From Aristolochia californica (lineage: Eukaryota > Streptophyta > Magnoliopsida > Piperales > Aristolochiaceae), in assembly GCA_029961685.1 (NCBI GenBank), contig JARWKL010000012.1, positions 11,687,955 through 11,751,954 of the forward strand: 64,000 nucleotides of DNA, given 5' to 3'. The stretch's first letter is position 1, and each line of letters opens with the position of its first letter. Shown here piece after piece: positions 11,443 through 23,344 of the stretch. A program made the position numbers and the translations under genes. Below the pieces are notes generated by a model. The model made no database searches. It was not told the DNA's origin and worked only from the letters and a program-made list of their open reading frames with translations.

Positions 11443-14400
11443 TTAGGGAATTTAAGCTCTTTTTAGGTTTTATATCTCAGGTTTCTCAATCGTCGGGAAA
11501 AGGGGGAGGCGGGGTGTTTTTAACTGAGTGTTGACTCCCAATCCGTAAGTCATTTCTTACAAAAATATAGCCCGTTACGGATGATAAATCACTTTACAAT
11601 CATCTATGATTGTTAGGTAAGCTTTTTGTTAACGGGCAAAATAATGGCTAGTTTGATTCTGGTAAATATCCCACCGCACGTTCATTGAGAATTTAATGAG
11701 CGTTTGTTATTCTCTTTAAAAGCTTTGGATCCATAGGTCATTTGCATCTTTAACATGTTTCAAGCATGCATATCCATTTTTAAAACACGTGTAGAAGAAA
11801 TCTCTTTCTTGTAAAATTCCATGCAATTAGGGTTGAACTAGTGGAATTTCTCAAACTTGGAAAACAAAACTTTGGTGTTCATTTGTGGTGTGTGAATAAA
11901 TTTTCTATACTTTCATTTGTTATTGTGTTAATTTTTTTTCACACATAAACTCTAAAATTTTCATTTTGTTGTAATCTATTTGCCTTTTTTGGTTTACGGG
12001 ATGAAGGGAGAGCGAAAAGTCAAAGTTTTTATTTAAGAAAAAAGTGTACATCTAAAATGGAGATGCACAATGCACATATGTAGGGAGAGATAATTCCAAA
12101 GAGTGTTTGTAATTTTTAGGGATTGTAAGATCTTTTTAGTTTTTGTATCTTAGGTTTTGCAATCGTCGGGAAAACGGGGAGGCGTGGTGTTTTTAACTGA
12201 CGGTTGACTCCGAATCCGTATGTCATTTCTTAAAAAAATATAGCCCGTTACTCATGATAAATCACATTACAATCATCTATGATTGTTCGGTCAGCTTTTT
12301 GAAAACGGACAAAATAATGGCTTGTTTGACTCGGGTAAATATCCCGCCATACGTTCACTTCAGAATTTATTGTGTTTGTTAGTCTCATTAAAAGCTTTGG
12401 ATCCATAGGTCATTTGAATCTTTAACATGTTTCAAGCATGCATATCCATTTTTAAAGCACGTCTAGAAGAATTCTCTTTCTTGTAAAATTTCATGCTATT
12501 AGGGTTGAACTAGTGGAATTTCGCAAACTTGGACAACAAAAATTTTGTGTTCAATTGTGGTGTGTGAATAAATTTTCATTACTTACATTTGTTAATGTTT
12601 TAATTTTTTTCCATACATCAACTGTAAAATTTACATTTTTTTGTTTATGGCATGAAGGGAGAACGAAAACTCAAAGTTTTGATTTAATAAAAAAGTGTAC
12701 ATCTAAAATGGAGATGCACAATGCTGTAGAGAGATATAATTCGAAAGAGTGTCTGTGATTATTCAGGATTGTGAGCTCTTTTCAGTTTTTAGTTCTCAGG
12801 TTTTGCAATCGTCGGGAAAAGGGGGAAGCGGGGATTTTTAATTGAGTGTTGACTCCCAATCCGTAAGTCATTTCTTACAATAATATAGCCCGTTACGAAT
12901 GAAAAATCACTTCACAATCATCTATGATTGTTAGGTCAGCTTTTTGCAAACGGGCAAAATAATGGCTTGTTTGACTCGGGAAAATATCGCACCGCACGTT
13001 CACTAGAGAATTTAATGAGCGTATGTTATTCTCTTTAAAAGCTTTGGATCCATAGGTCATTTGCATCTTTAACATGTTACAAGCTTGCATATCCATTTTT
13101 AAAACACGTGTGGAACAAATCTCCTTCTTGTAAAATTCCAAGCTATTAGGGTTGAACTAGAAGAATTTCCCAAACTTGGATAACAAAAGTTTTGTGTTAA
13201 TTTTTGGTGTGTGAATAAATTTTCTTTAATTACATTTGTTATTGTTTTAAATTTTTTCCACACATAAACTCAAAAATTTTCATTTTGCTGTGATCTATTT
13301 GCCTTTTTTTGTTTACGGGATGAAGGAAGAGGGAAAACTCAAAGTTTTGATTTATGAAAAAAGTGCACATCTAAAATGGAGACGCACAGTGCACAAATGT
13401 AGAGAGAGATAATTCCAATGAGTGTCTGTCATTTTTAGGGAATTTAAGCTCTTTTTAGTATTTATATCTCAGGTTTCTCAATCGTCGGGAAAACGGGAAG
13501 GCGGGGTGTTTTTAACTGAGTGTTGACTCCCAATCCGTAAGTTATTTCTTACAAAAATATAGCTCGTTACGGATGATCAATCACTTTACAATCATCTATG
13601 ATTGTTAGGTAAGCTTTTTGTGAACGAGGAAAATAATGGCTTGTTTGATTCTGGTAATTATCCCACCGCACTTTCATTGAGAATTTAATGAGCGTTTGTT
13701 ATTCTCTTTAAAAGCTTTGGATCCATAGGTCATTTGCATCTTTAACATGTTTCAAGCATGCATATCCATTTTTAAAACACGTGTAGAAGAAATTTCTTTC
13801 TTGTAAAATTCCATGCAATTACGGTTGAACTAGTGGAATTTCTCAAACCTGGAAAACAAAACTTTTGTGTTCATTTGTGGTGTGTGAATAAATTTTCTAT
13901 AATTACATTTGTTATTGTTTTAATTTTTTTTCACACATAAACTCTAAAATTTTCATTTTGTTGTGATCTATTTGCCTTTTTTGGTTTACGAGATGAAGGG
14001 AGAGTGAAAACTCAAAGTTTTGATTTAAGAAAAAAGTGTACATCTAAAATGGAGATGCACAATGCACAAATGTAGGGTGAGATAATTCCAAAGAGTGTTT
14101 GTAATTTTTAGGGATTGTAAGATCTTTTTAGTTTTTGTATCTCAGGTTTTGCAATCGTCAGGAAAACAGGGAGGCGTGGTATTTTTAACTGACTGTTGAC
14201 TCCCAACCCGTATGTCATTTCTTAGAAAAATATAGCCCGTTACTCATGATAAATCACATTACAATCATCTATGATTGTTAGGTCAGCTTTTTGAAAACGG
14301 GCAAAATAATGGCTTGTTTGACTCGGGTGAATATCCCGCCGCTCGTTCAATTCAGAATTTAATGAGTGTTTGTTATTCTCATTAAAAGCTTTGGATGCAT

Positions 14401-15457
14401 AGGTCATGTGCATCTTTAACATGTTTCATGCATGCATATCCATTTTTAAAACACGTCTAGAAGAATTCTCTTTCTTGTAAAATTTCAAGCTATAAAGGTT
14501 GAACCAGTGGAATTTCCCAAACTTGGATAACAAAAATTTTGTGTTCAATTGTGGTGTGTGAATACATTTTCATTACTTACATTTGTTAATGTTTTAATTT
14601 TTTTCCATACATAAACCCTAAAATTTACATTTTGTTGCGATCTATTTACCTTTTTTTGTTTACGGCATGAAGGGAGAACGAGAACTCAAAGTTTTTATTT
14701 ACTAAAAAAGTGTACATCTAAAATGGAGATGCACAATGCAAAAATGTAGAGAGATATAATTCCAAAGAGTGTCTGTGATTTTTCAGGATTTTTAGCTCTT
14801 TTCAGTTTTTAGTACTCAGGTTTTGCAATCGTCGGGAAAAGGGGGAGGCGGGGGATTTTTAATTGAGTGTTGACTCCCAATCCGTAAGTTATTTCTTACA
14901 ATAATATAGCCCATTAGGAATGAAAAATCACTTCACAATCATCTATGATTGTTAGGTAAGCTTTTTGCAAACGGGCAAAATAATGGCTTATTTGACTAGG
15001 GTAAATATCCCACCGCACGTCCACTAGAGAATTTAATGAGCGTATGTTATTCTCTTTAAAAGCTTTGGATCCATAGGTCATTATCATCTTTAACATGTTT
15101 CAAGCTTGCATATCCATTTTTAAAACACGTGTGGAACAAATCTCTTTCTTGTAAAATTCCAAGCTATTAGGGTTGAACTATTGGAATATCCCAAACTTGG
15201 ATAACAAAAGTTTTGTGTTAAGTTTTGGTATTTGAATAAATTTTCTTTACATACATTTGTTATTGTTTAAAATTTTTTCCATGCATAAACTCAAAAATTT
15301 TCATTTTGCTGTGATCTGTTTGCCTTTTTTTAATTACGGGATGAATGGAGAGAGAAAACTCAAAGTTTTGATTTAAGAAAAAAGTTTACATCTAAAATGG
15401 AGACGCACAGTGCAAAAATGTAGAGAGAGATATTTCCAATGAGTGTCTGTAATTTTT
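11443..15457. repeat. Two A-B-C trimers in a row
   Basis: Units start near 11443 (A), 12115 (B), 12762 (C), 13435 (A), 14109 (B) and 14783 (C). This is the longest stretch of unbroken trimer order in the window. The B at 12115 is short (spacing 647 bp): it lacks about 20 bases before tttttttgtttatggc near 12640 and also the ACAAA near 12722. The B at 14109 has GGATGC at the anchor site. Confidence 0.85.
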
Positions 15458-18400
15458 AGGGAATTTAAGCTTTTTTTAGTGTTTATATCTCAGGTTTTGC
15501 AATCGTCGGGAAAAGGGGGAGGCGTGGTATTTTTTACTGACTGTTGACTCTCAATCCGTATGTCATTACTTACAAAAACTATAGCCCGTTACTCATGATA
15601 AATTACATTACAATCATCTATGATTGTTAGGTCAGCTTTTTGAAAACGGGCAAAATAATGGCTTGTTTGACTCGGGTAAATATCCCGTCGAATGTTCACT
15701 TCAGAATTTAATGAGTGTTTGTTATTCTCATTAAAATATTTGGATCCATAGGTCATTTGCATCTTTAACATGTTTCAACCATGCATATCCATTTTTAAAA
15801 CACGTCTAGAAGAATTCTCTTTCTTGTAAAATTTCAAGCTATTCGGGTTGAACTAGTGGAATTTGCCAAACTTGGATAACAAAAATTTTGTGTTCAATTG
15901 TGGTGTGTGAATAAATTTTCATTACTTAAATTTGTTAATGTTTTAATTTTTTTTCATACATAAAATCTAAAATTTACATTTTTTTGTGATCTATTTACCT
16001 TTTTTTGTTTCGGCTTGAAGGGAGAACGAAAACTCAAATTATTGATTTAATAAAAAAGTGTACATCTAAAATGGAGATTCACATTGCACCAATGTAGAGA
16101 GATATAATTCCAAAGAGTGTCTGTGATTTTTCAGGATTGTGAGCTCCTTTCAGTTTTTTGTTCTCAGGTTTTGCAATCGTCGGGAAAAGGGGGAGGCGGG
16201 GGATTTTTAATTGAGTGTTGACTCCCAATCTGTAAGTCATTTCTTACAATAATATAGACCGTTACGAATGAAAAATCACTTTACAATCATCTATGATTGT
16301 TAGGTAAGCTTTTTGTAAACGGGCAAAATAATGGCTTGTTTGACTCGGGCAATTATCCCACCGCACGTTCACTAGAGAATTTAATGAGCGTATGTTATTC
16401 TCTTTAAAAGCATTGGATCCATAGGTCATTTGCATCTTTAACATGTTTCAAGCTTGCATATCCATTTTTAAAACATGTGTGGAACAAATCTCTTTCTTGT
16501 AAAATTCCAAGCTATTAGGGTTGAACTAGAGGAATTTCCCAAACTTGGATAACAAAAGTTTTGTGTTAATTTTTGGTGTGTGAATAAATTTTCTTTACTT
16601 ACATTTGTTATTGTTTTAAATTTTTTCAATACATAAACTCAAAAATTTTCATTTTCCTGTGATCTATTTGCCTTTTTTTGTTTACGGGATGAAGGGAGAG
16701 AGAAAACTCATAGTTTTGATTTAAGAAAAAAGTGCACATCTAAAATGGAAACGCACAGTGCACAAATGTAGAGAGAGATAATTCCAATGAGTGTCCGTAA
16801 TTTTTAGGGAATTTAAGCTCTTTTTAGTTTTTATATCTCAGGTTTCTCAATCGTCTGGAAAAGGGGGAGGCGGGGTGTTTTTAACTGAGTGTTGACTCCC
16901 AATCTGTAAGTCATTTCTTACAAAAATATAGCCCGTTATGGATGATAAATCACTTTACAATCATCTATGATTGTCAGGTAAGCTTTTTCTGAACGAGCAA
17001 AATATTGACTAGTTTGATTCTGGTAAATATCCCACCGCACGTTCATTGAGAATTTAATGAGTGTTTGTTATTCTCTTTAAAAGCTTTGGATCCTTAGGTC
17101 ATTTGCATCTTTAACATGTTTCAAGCATACATATCCATTTTTAAAACACATGTAGAAGAAATCTCTTTCTTGTAAAATTCCATGCAATTGGGGTTGAACT
17201 AGTGGAATTTCTAAAACTTGGAAAACAAAACTTTTGTGTTCATTTGTGGTGTGTGAATAAATTTTCTATACTTACATTTGTTATTATTTTAATTTTTTTT
17301 CGCACATAAACTCTAAAATTTTCATTTTGTAGTGATCTATTTGCCTTTTTTGGTTTATGGGATGAAGGGAGAGCGAAAACTCAAAGTTTTGATTTAAGAA
17401 AAAATTGTACATCTAAAATGGAGATGTACAATGAATGCACAAATGTGGGGAGAGATAATTCCAAAGAGTGTTTGTAATTTTTAGGGATTGTAAGATCTTT
17501 TTAGTTTATGTATCTCAGGTTTTGCAATCGTTGGGAAAAGGGGGAGGCGTGGTATTTTTAACTGATTGTTGACTCTACCGTATGTCATTTTTTAAAAAAA
17601 TATAGCCCGTTAGTCATGATAAATCGCATTAAAATCATCTATGATTGTTAGGTCAGCTTTTTGACAACTGGCAAAATTACGGCTTGTTTCACTCGGGTAA
17701 ATATCCCGCCGCTCATTCACTTCAGAATTTAATGAGTGTTTGTTATTCTCATTAAAAGCTTTGGATCCATAGGTCATGTGCATCTTTAACATGTTTCAAG
17801 CATGCATATCCATTTTTAAAACACGTCTAGAAGAATTCTCTTTCTTGTAAAATTTCAAGCTATTAGGGTTGAACTAGTGGAATTTGCCAAACTTGCATAA
17901 CAAAAATTTTGTGTTCAATTTTGGTGTGTGAATAAATTTTCATTACTTACATTTGTTAATGTTTTAATTTTTTTCCATACATAAACTCTAAAATTTACAT
18001 TTTGTTGCGATCTATTTACCTTTTTTTGTTTACGGCATGAAGGGAGAACGAAAACTCAAACTTTTGATTTACTAAAAAAGTGTACATCTAAAATGGAGAT
18101 GCACAATGCAAAAATGTAGAGACATATAATTCCAAAGAGTGTCTGTGATTTTTCAGGATTGTGAGATCTTTTCAGTTTTTAGTACTCAGGTTTTGCAATC
18201 GTCGGGAAAAGGGGGAGGCGGTGGATTTTTAATTGAGTGTTGACTCCCAATCCGTAAGTCATTTCTTACAATAATGTAGTCCGTTACAAATGAAAAATCA
18301 CTTTACAATCATCTATGATTGTTAGGTCAGCTTTTCGCAAACGGGCAAAATAATGGCTTCTTTGACCGGGTAAATATCCCACCGCACGTTCACTAGAGAA

Positions 18401-18763
18401 TTTAATGAGTGTATTTTATTCTCTTTAAAAGCTTTAGATCCATAGGTCATTTTCAACTTTAGCATGTTTCAAGCTTGCATATCAATTTTTAAAACATGTG
18501 TGGAACAAATCTCTTTCTTGTAAAATTCCGAGCTATTAGGGTTGTACTAGTGGAATTTCTCGAACTTGGATAACAAAAGTTTTGTGTTAATTTTTGGTGT
18601 GTGATTAAATTTTCATTTTGATGTGATCTATTTGCCTTATTTTGTTTACGGGATGAAGGGAGAGAGAAAACTCAAAGTTTTCATTTAAGAAAAAATTTAA
18701 TATCTAAAATGGAGACGCACAGTGTAAAAATTTAGAGAGATAATTCCAATGTGTCTGTAATTT
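15458..18763. repeat. A/B hybrid, C, then A-B-C trimer with a shortened C
   Basis: Units start near 15458 (A head, B from about 15530), 16131 (C), 16804 (A), 17479 (B) and 18152 (C). The first unit switches at the G-rich tract: the A opening gggaatttaagc is followed by ggaggcgtggtattttttac, which is B sequence. The C at 18152 is only about 612 bp long because of a 57-bp deletion near 18610. The two ends of that deletion share the eight bases AAATTTTC, which suggests slippage or short-homology deletion. Confidence 0.8.
18605..18620. other. 57-bp deletion junction with AAATTTTC homology
   Basis: The unit reads gtgattaaattttcattttg, while an intact C unit has about 57 more bases between the first and second AAATTTTC of its T-rich part. 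One copy of that 8-base string remains. The same junction is in the duplicated copy near 37467. Together with four more lost bases it explains the 612-bp spacing to the next GGATCC. Confidence 0.85.
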
Positions 18764-20220
18764 TTAGGGAATTTAAGCTCTTTTTAGTTTTTATATCTCA
18801 GGTTTTGCAATCGTCGGGAAAAGGGGGAGGCGGGGTGTTTTTAACTGAGTGTTGACTCCCAATCCGTAAGTCATTTCTTACAAAAATATAGCCCGTTACA
18901 GATGATAAATCACTTTACAATCACATATGATTGTTAGGTAAGCTTTTTGTGTACGGGCAAAATAATGGCTAGTTTGATTCTGGTAAATATCCCACCTCAC
19001 GTTCATTGAGAATTTAATGAGCGTTTGTTATTCTCTTTAAAAGCTTTGGATCCATAGGTCATTTGAATCTTTAACATGTTTCAAGCATGCATATCCATTT
19101 TTAAAACACGTGTAGAAGAAATCACTTTCTCTTAAAATTCCATGCAATTAGGGTTGAACTAGTGGAATTTCTCAAACTTGGAAAGCAAAACTTTTGTGTT
19201 CATTTGTGGTGTGTGAATAAATTTTCTATACTTACATTTTTTATTGTTTTAATTTTTTTTTCACACATAAACTCTAAAATTTTCATTTTATTTTGATCTA
19301 TTTGCCTTTTTTTTTTTACGGGATGAAGGGAGAACGAAAACACAAAGTTTTGATTTAAGAAAAAAGTGTACATCTAAAATGGAGATGCACAATGCGCGAA
19401 TGTAGGGAGAGATAATTCCCAAGAGTGTTTGTAATTTTTAGGGATTGTTAGATCTTTTTAGTTTATGTATCTCAGGTTTTGCAATCGTCGGGAAAAGGGG
19501 GAGGCGTGGTATTTTTAACTGACTGTTGACTCTACCGTAAGTCATTTCTTGAAAAAATATAGCCCGTTACTCATGATAAATCACATTACAATCATCTATG
19601 ATTGTTCAGTAAGCTTTTTGAAAACGGGCAAAATAACGGCTTGTTTGACTCGGGTAAATATCCCGCCGCTCGTTCACTTCAGAATTTAATGAGTGTTTGT
19701 CATTCTCATTAAATGCTTTGGATCCATAGGTCATTTGCATCTTTAACATGTTTCAAGCATGCATATCCATTTTTAAAACACGTCTAGAAGAATTCTCTTT
19801 CTTGTAAAATTTAAAGCTATTAGGGTTGAACTAGTAGAATTTCCCAAACTTGGATAACAAAAATTTTGTGCTCAATTGTGGTGTGTGAATAAATTTTCAT
19901 TACTTACATTTGTTAATGTTTTAATTTTTTTCCATACATAAACTCAAAAATTTACATTTTGTTGTGATCTATTTACCTTTTTTTGTTTTCGGCATGAAGG
20001 GAGAACGAAAACTCAAAGTTTTGATTTAATAAAAAGTGTACATCTAAAATGGAGATGCACAATGCACAAATGTAGAGAGATATAATTCCAAAGAGTGTCT
20101 GTGATTTTTCAGGATTGTGAGCTCTTTTCTGTTCTTAGTTCTCAGGTTTTGCAATCATCGGGAAAATGGGGAGGCGGGGGATTTTTAATTGAGTGTTGAC
20201 TCCCATCCGTAAGTCATTTC

Positions 20221-20226
20221 TTATCT
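20221..20226. other. Deletion junction, ~43-45 bp, left half of dyad lost
   Basis: The sequence reads catttcttatctatgattg where other units have about 43 more bases between 'ctta' and 'tctatgattg'. The lost part includes atatagcccgttac and the left arm of the inverted repeat. Sequence before the junction is C-type and sequence after it is A-type, so the deletion sits exactly at a subtype switch. The same junction is seen at about 45101 and, in the duplicated copy, at about 39078. Confidence 0.85.
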
Positions 20227-21470
20227 ATGATTGTTAGGTAAGCTTTTTGTGAACGGACAAAATAATTGCTAGTTTGATTCTGGTAAATATCCCACCGCAT
20301 GTTCATTGAGAATTTAATGAGCTTTTGTTATTCTCTTTAAAAGCTTTGGATCCATAGGTCATTTGTATCTTTAACATGCTTCAAGCATGCATATCCATTT
20401 TTGAAACACGGGTAGAAGAAATCTCTTTCTTGTAAAATTCCATGCAATTATGGTTGAATTAGTGGAATTTCTAAAACTTGGAAAACAAAACTTTTGTGTT
20501 CATTTGTGGTGTGTGAATAAATTTTCTATACTTACATTTGTTATTGTTTTAATTTTTTTTCACACATAAACTCTAAAATTTTCATTTTGTTGTGATCTAT
20601 TTGCCTTTTTTGGTTTACGGGATGAAGGGAGAGCGAAAACTCAAAGTTTTGATTTAAGAAAAAATTGTACATCTAAAATGGAGATGCAGAATGCACAAAT
20701 GTAGGGAGAGATAATTCCAAAGAGTGTTTGTAATTTTTAGGGATTGTAAGATCTTTTTAGTTTTTGTATCTCAGGTTTTCCAATCGTCGGGAAAACGGGG
20801 AGGTGTGGTATTTTTAACTGACTGTTGACTCCCAATCCGGCTATCATTTCTTACAAAAATATAGCCCATTACTCATGATAAATCACATTACAATCATCTA
20901 TGATTGTTAGGTCAGCTTTTTGAAAACGGGCAAAATAATGGCTTGTTTGACTCGGGTAAATATCCCGCCGCACGTTCACTTCAGAATTTAATGAGTGTTT
21001 TTTATTCTCTTTAAAAGCTTTGGATCCATAGGTCATTTGCATCTTTAAAATGTTTCAAACTTGCATATCCATTTTTAAAACACGTGTGGTACAAATCTCT
21101 TTCGTGTAAAATTCCAAGCAATTATGGTTGAACTAGTGGAATTTCCCAAACTTGGATAACAAAAGTTTTGTATTAATTTTTGGTATGTGAATAAATTTTA
21201 TTTACTTACATTTGTTATTTTTTTAAATTTTTTCCATAAATAAACTCAAAAAATTTCATTTTTACTGTGATCTATTTGCCTTTTTTTGTTTACGAGATGA
21301 TGGGAGAGAGAAAACACAAAGTTTTGATTTAAGAAAAAAGTGTACGTCTAAAATGGAGACGCACAATGCACAAATGTAGAGAGAGATAATTCCAATGAGT
21401 GTTTGTAACTTTTAGGGAATTTAAGCCCTTTTTAGTTTTTATATCTCAGGTTTTGCAATCGTCGGAAAAA

Positions 21471-21486
21471 CGGGGGGGGCGGGGTG
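21471..21486. other. Longest G run, eight G
   Basis: In the unit starting at 21414 the G-rich tract is cggggggggcggggtg, with eight consecutive G. Other units have at most about five. The same run appears in the duplicated copy near 40329. It could be local expansion by slippage or a consensus error in a homopolymer. Confidence 0.75.
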
Positions 21487-23244
21487 TTTTTAACTGAGTG
21501 TTGACTCCCAATCCGTAAGTCATTTCTTACAAAAATATAGCCCGTTACGGATGATAAATCACCTTACAATCAACTATGATTGTTAGGTCAGCTTTTTGAA
21601 AATGGGCAAAATAATGGCTTGTTTGACTCGGGTAAATATCCCGCCGCACGTTCACTTTAGAATTTAATGAGTGTTTGTTATTCTCATTAAAATCTTTGGA
21701 TCCATAGGTCATTTGCATCTTTAACATGTTTCAAGCATGCATATCCATTTTTAAAACACATCTAGAAGAATTCTCTTTCTTGTAAAATTTCAAGCTATTA
21801 GGGTTGAACTAGTGGAATTTCCCAAACTTGGATAACAAAAATTTTGTGCTCAATTGTGGTGTGTGAATAAATTTTCATTACATACATTTGTTAATGTTTT
21901 AATTTTTTTTCCTTACATAAACTCTAAAATTTACATTTTGTTGTGATCAATTTACCTTTTTTTGTTTTCGGCATGAACGGAGAACGAAAACTCAAAGTTT
22001 TGATTTAATAAAAAAGTGTAAATCTAAAATGGAGATGCACAATGCACAAATGTAGAGAGATATAATTCCAAAGAGTGTCTGTGATTTTTCAGGATTGTGA
22101 GCTCTTTTCGGTTTTTAGTTCTCAGGTTTTGCAATCGTCGGGAAAGCGGGGAGGCTTAGTATTTTTAACTGACTGTTCACTCCCAATCCGTATGTCATTC
22201 CTTACAAAAATATAGCCCGTTACTCATGATAAATCACATTACAATCATCTATGATTGTTAGGTCAACTTTTTGAAAACGGGGAAAATAATGGCTTGTTTG
22301 ACTCAGGTAAATATCCCGCCACTCGTTCACTTCAGAATTTAATGAGTGTTTGTTATTCTCATTAAAAGCTTTGGATTGATAGGTAATTTCCATCTTTAAC
22401 ATGTTTCAAGCATGCATATCCATTTTTAAAACACTTCTAGAAGAATTCTCTTTCTTGTAAAATTTCAAGCTATTAGGGTTGAACTAGTGGAATTTCCAAA
22501 ACTTGGATAACAAAAATTTTGTGTTCAATTGTGGTGTGTGAATAAATTTTCATTACTTGAATTTGTTAATGTTTTAATTTTTTTCCATACATAAACTCTA
22601 AAATTTACATTTTGTTTTGATCTATTTACCCTTTTTTGTTTACAGCATGAAGGGAGAACGAAAACTCAAAGTTTTGATTTAATAAAAAAGTGTACATCTA
22701 AAATGGAGATGCGCAATGCACAAACGTAGAGAGATATAATTCCAAAGAGTGTATGTGATTTTTCAGGATTGTGAGCTCTTTTCAGTTTTTAGTTCTTAGG
22801 TTTTGCAATCGTCGAGAAAAGGGGAAGGCGGGGGATTTTCAATTGAGTGTTGACTCCCAATCCGTAAGTCATTTCTTACAATAATATAACCCGTTACGAA
22901 TGAAAAATCACTTTACAATCATCTATGATTGTTAGGTCATTATTTTGAAAACGGGCAAAATAATGGCTTGTTTGACTCGAGTAAATATCTCACCGCACGT
23001 TCACTAGAGAATTTAATGAGCGTATGTTATTCTCTTTAAAAGCTTTGGATCTATAGGTCATTTGCATCTTTAACATGTTTCAAGCTTGCATATCCATTTT
23101 TAAAACATGTGTGGAACAAATCTCTTTCTTGTAAAATTCCAAGCTATTAGGGTTGAACTAGTGGAATTTCCCAAACTTGGATAACAAAAGTTTTGTGTTA
23201 ATTTTTGGTGTGCCAATAAATTTTCTTTACTTACATTTTTTATT

Positions 23245-23344
23245 NNNNNNNNNNNNNNNNNNNNNNNNNNNNNNNNNNNNNNNNNNNNNNNNNNNNNNNN
23301 NNNNNNNNNNNNNNNNNNNNNNNNNNNNNNNNNNNNNNNNNNNN
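23245..23344. other. Assembly gap, 100 N
   Basis: Exactly 100 N, the conventional placeholder for a scaffold join of unknown size. It interrupts a C monomer in its T-rich part on the left and resumes in the T-rich part of a B monomer on the right. The subtype cycle is therefore not continuous across it. The sequence directly to its right is a copy of 4489 onward. Confidence 0.99.

Larger units (their letters stand above)
4489..23244. repeat. Left copy of ~18.76 kb near-identical duplication
   Basis: This segment matches 23345-42101 at an offset of 18856, which becomes 18857 after a one-base T-run difference near 10580-10590. Differences I noticed are: 6571 C versus T, 6574 C versus A, 9474 G versus A, 10289 G versus A, the extra T, and 13229 A versus C. 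That makes identity above 99.9%, far higher than between neighbouring monomers, which differ at many sites. The copy ends exactly at the first N. I compared by eye and may have missed a few differences. Confidence 0.93.
18764..23244. repeat. A, B, then a run of hybrids up to the gap
   Basis: Units start near 18764 (A), 19436 (B), 20110 (C/A with deletion), 20738 (B/C), 21414 (A/B), 22089 (C/B) and 22763 (C, cut by the N gap). Switch points are about 20222, 21005-21050, 21590 and 22145. This is the densest run of hybrids in the left domain. The unit at 21414 contains a run of eight G at 21472-21479. The C at 22763 has GGATCT at the anchor. Confidence 0.78.
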
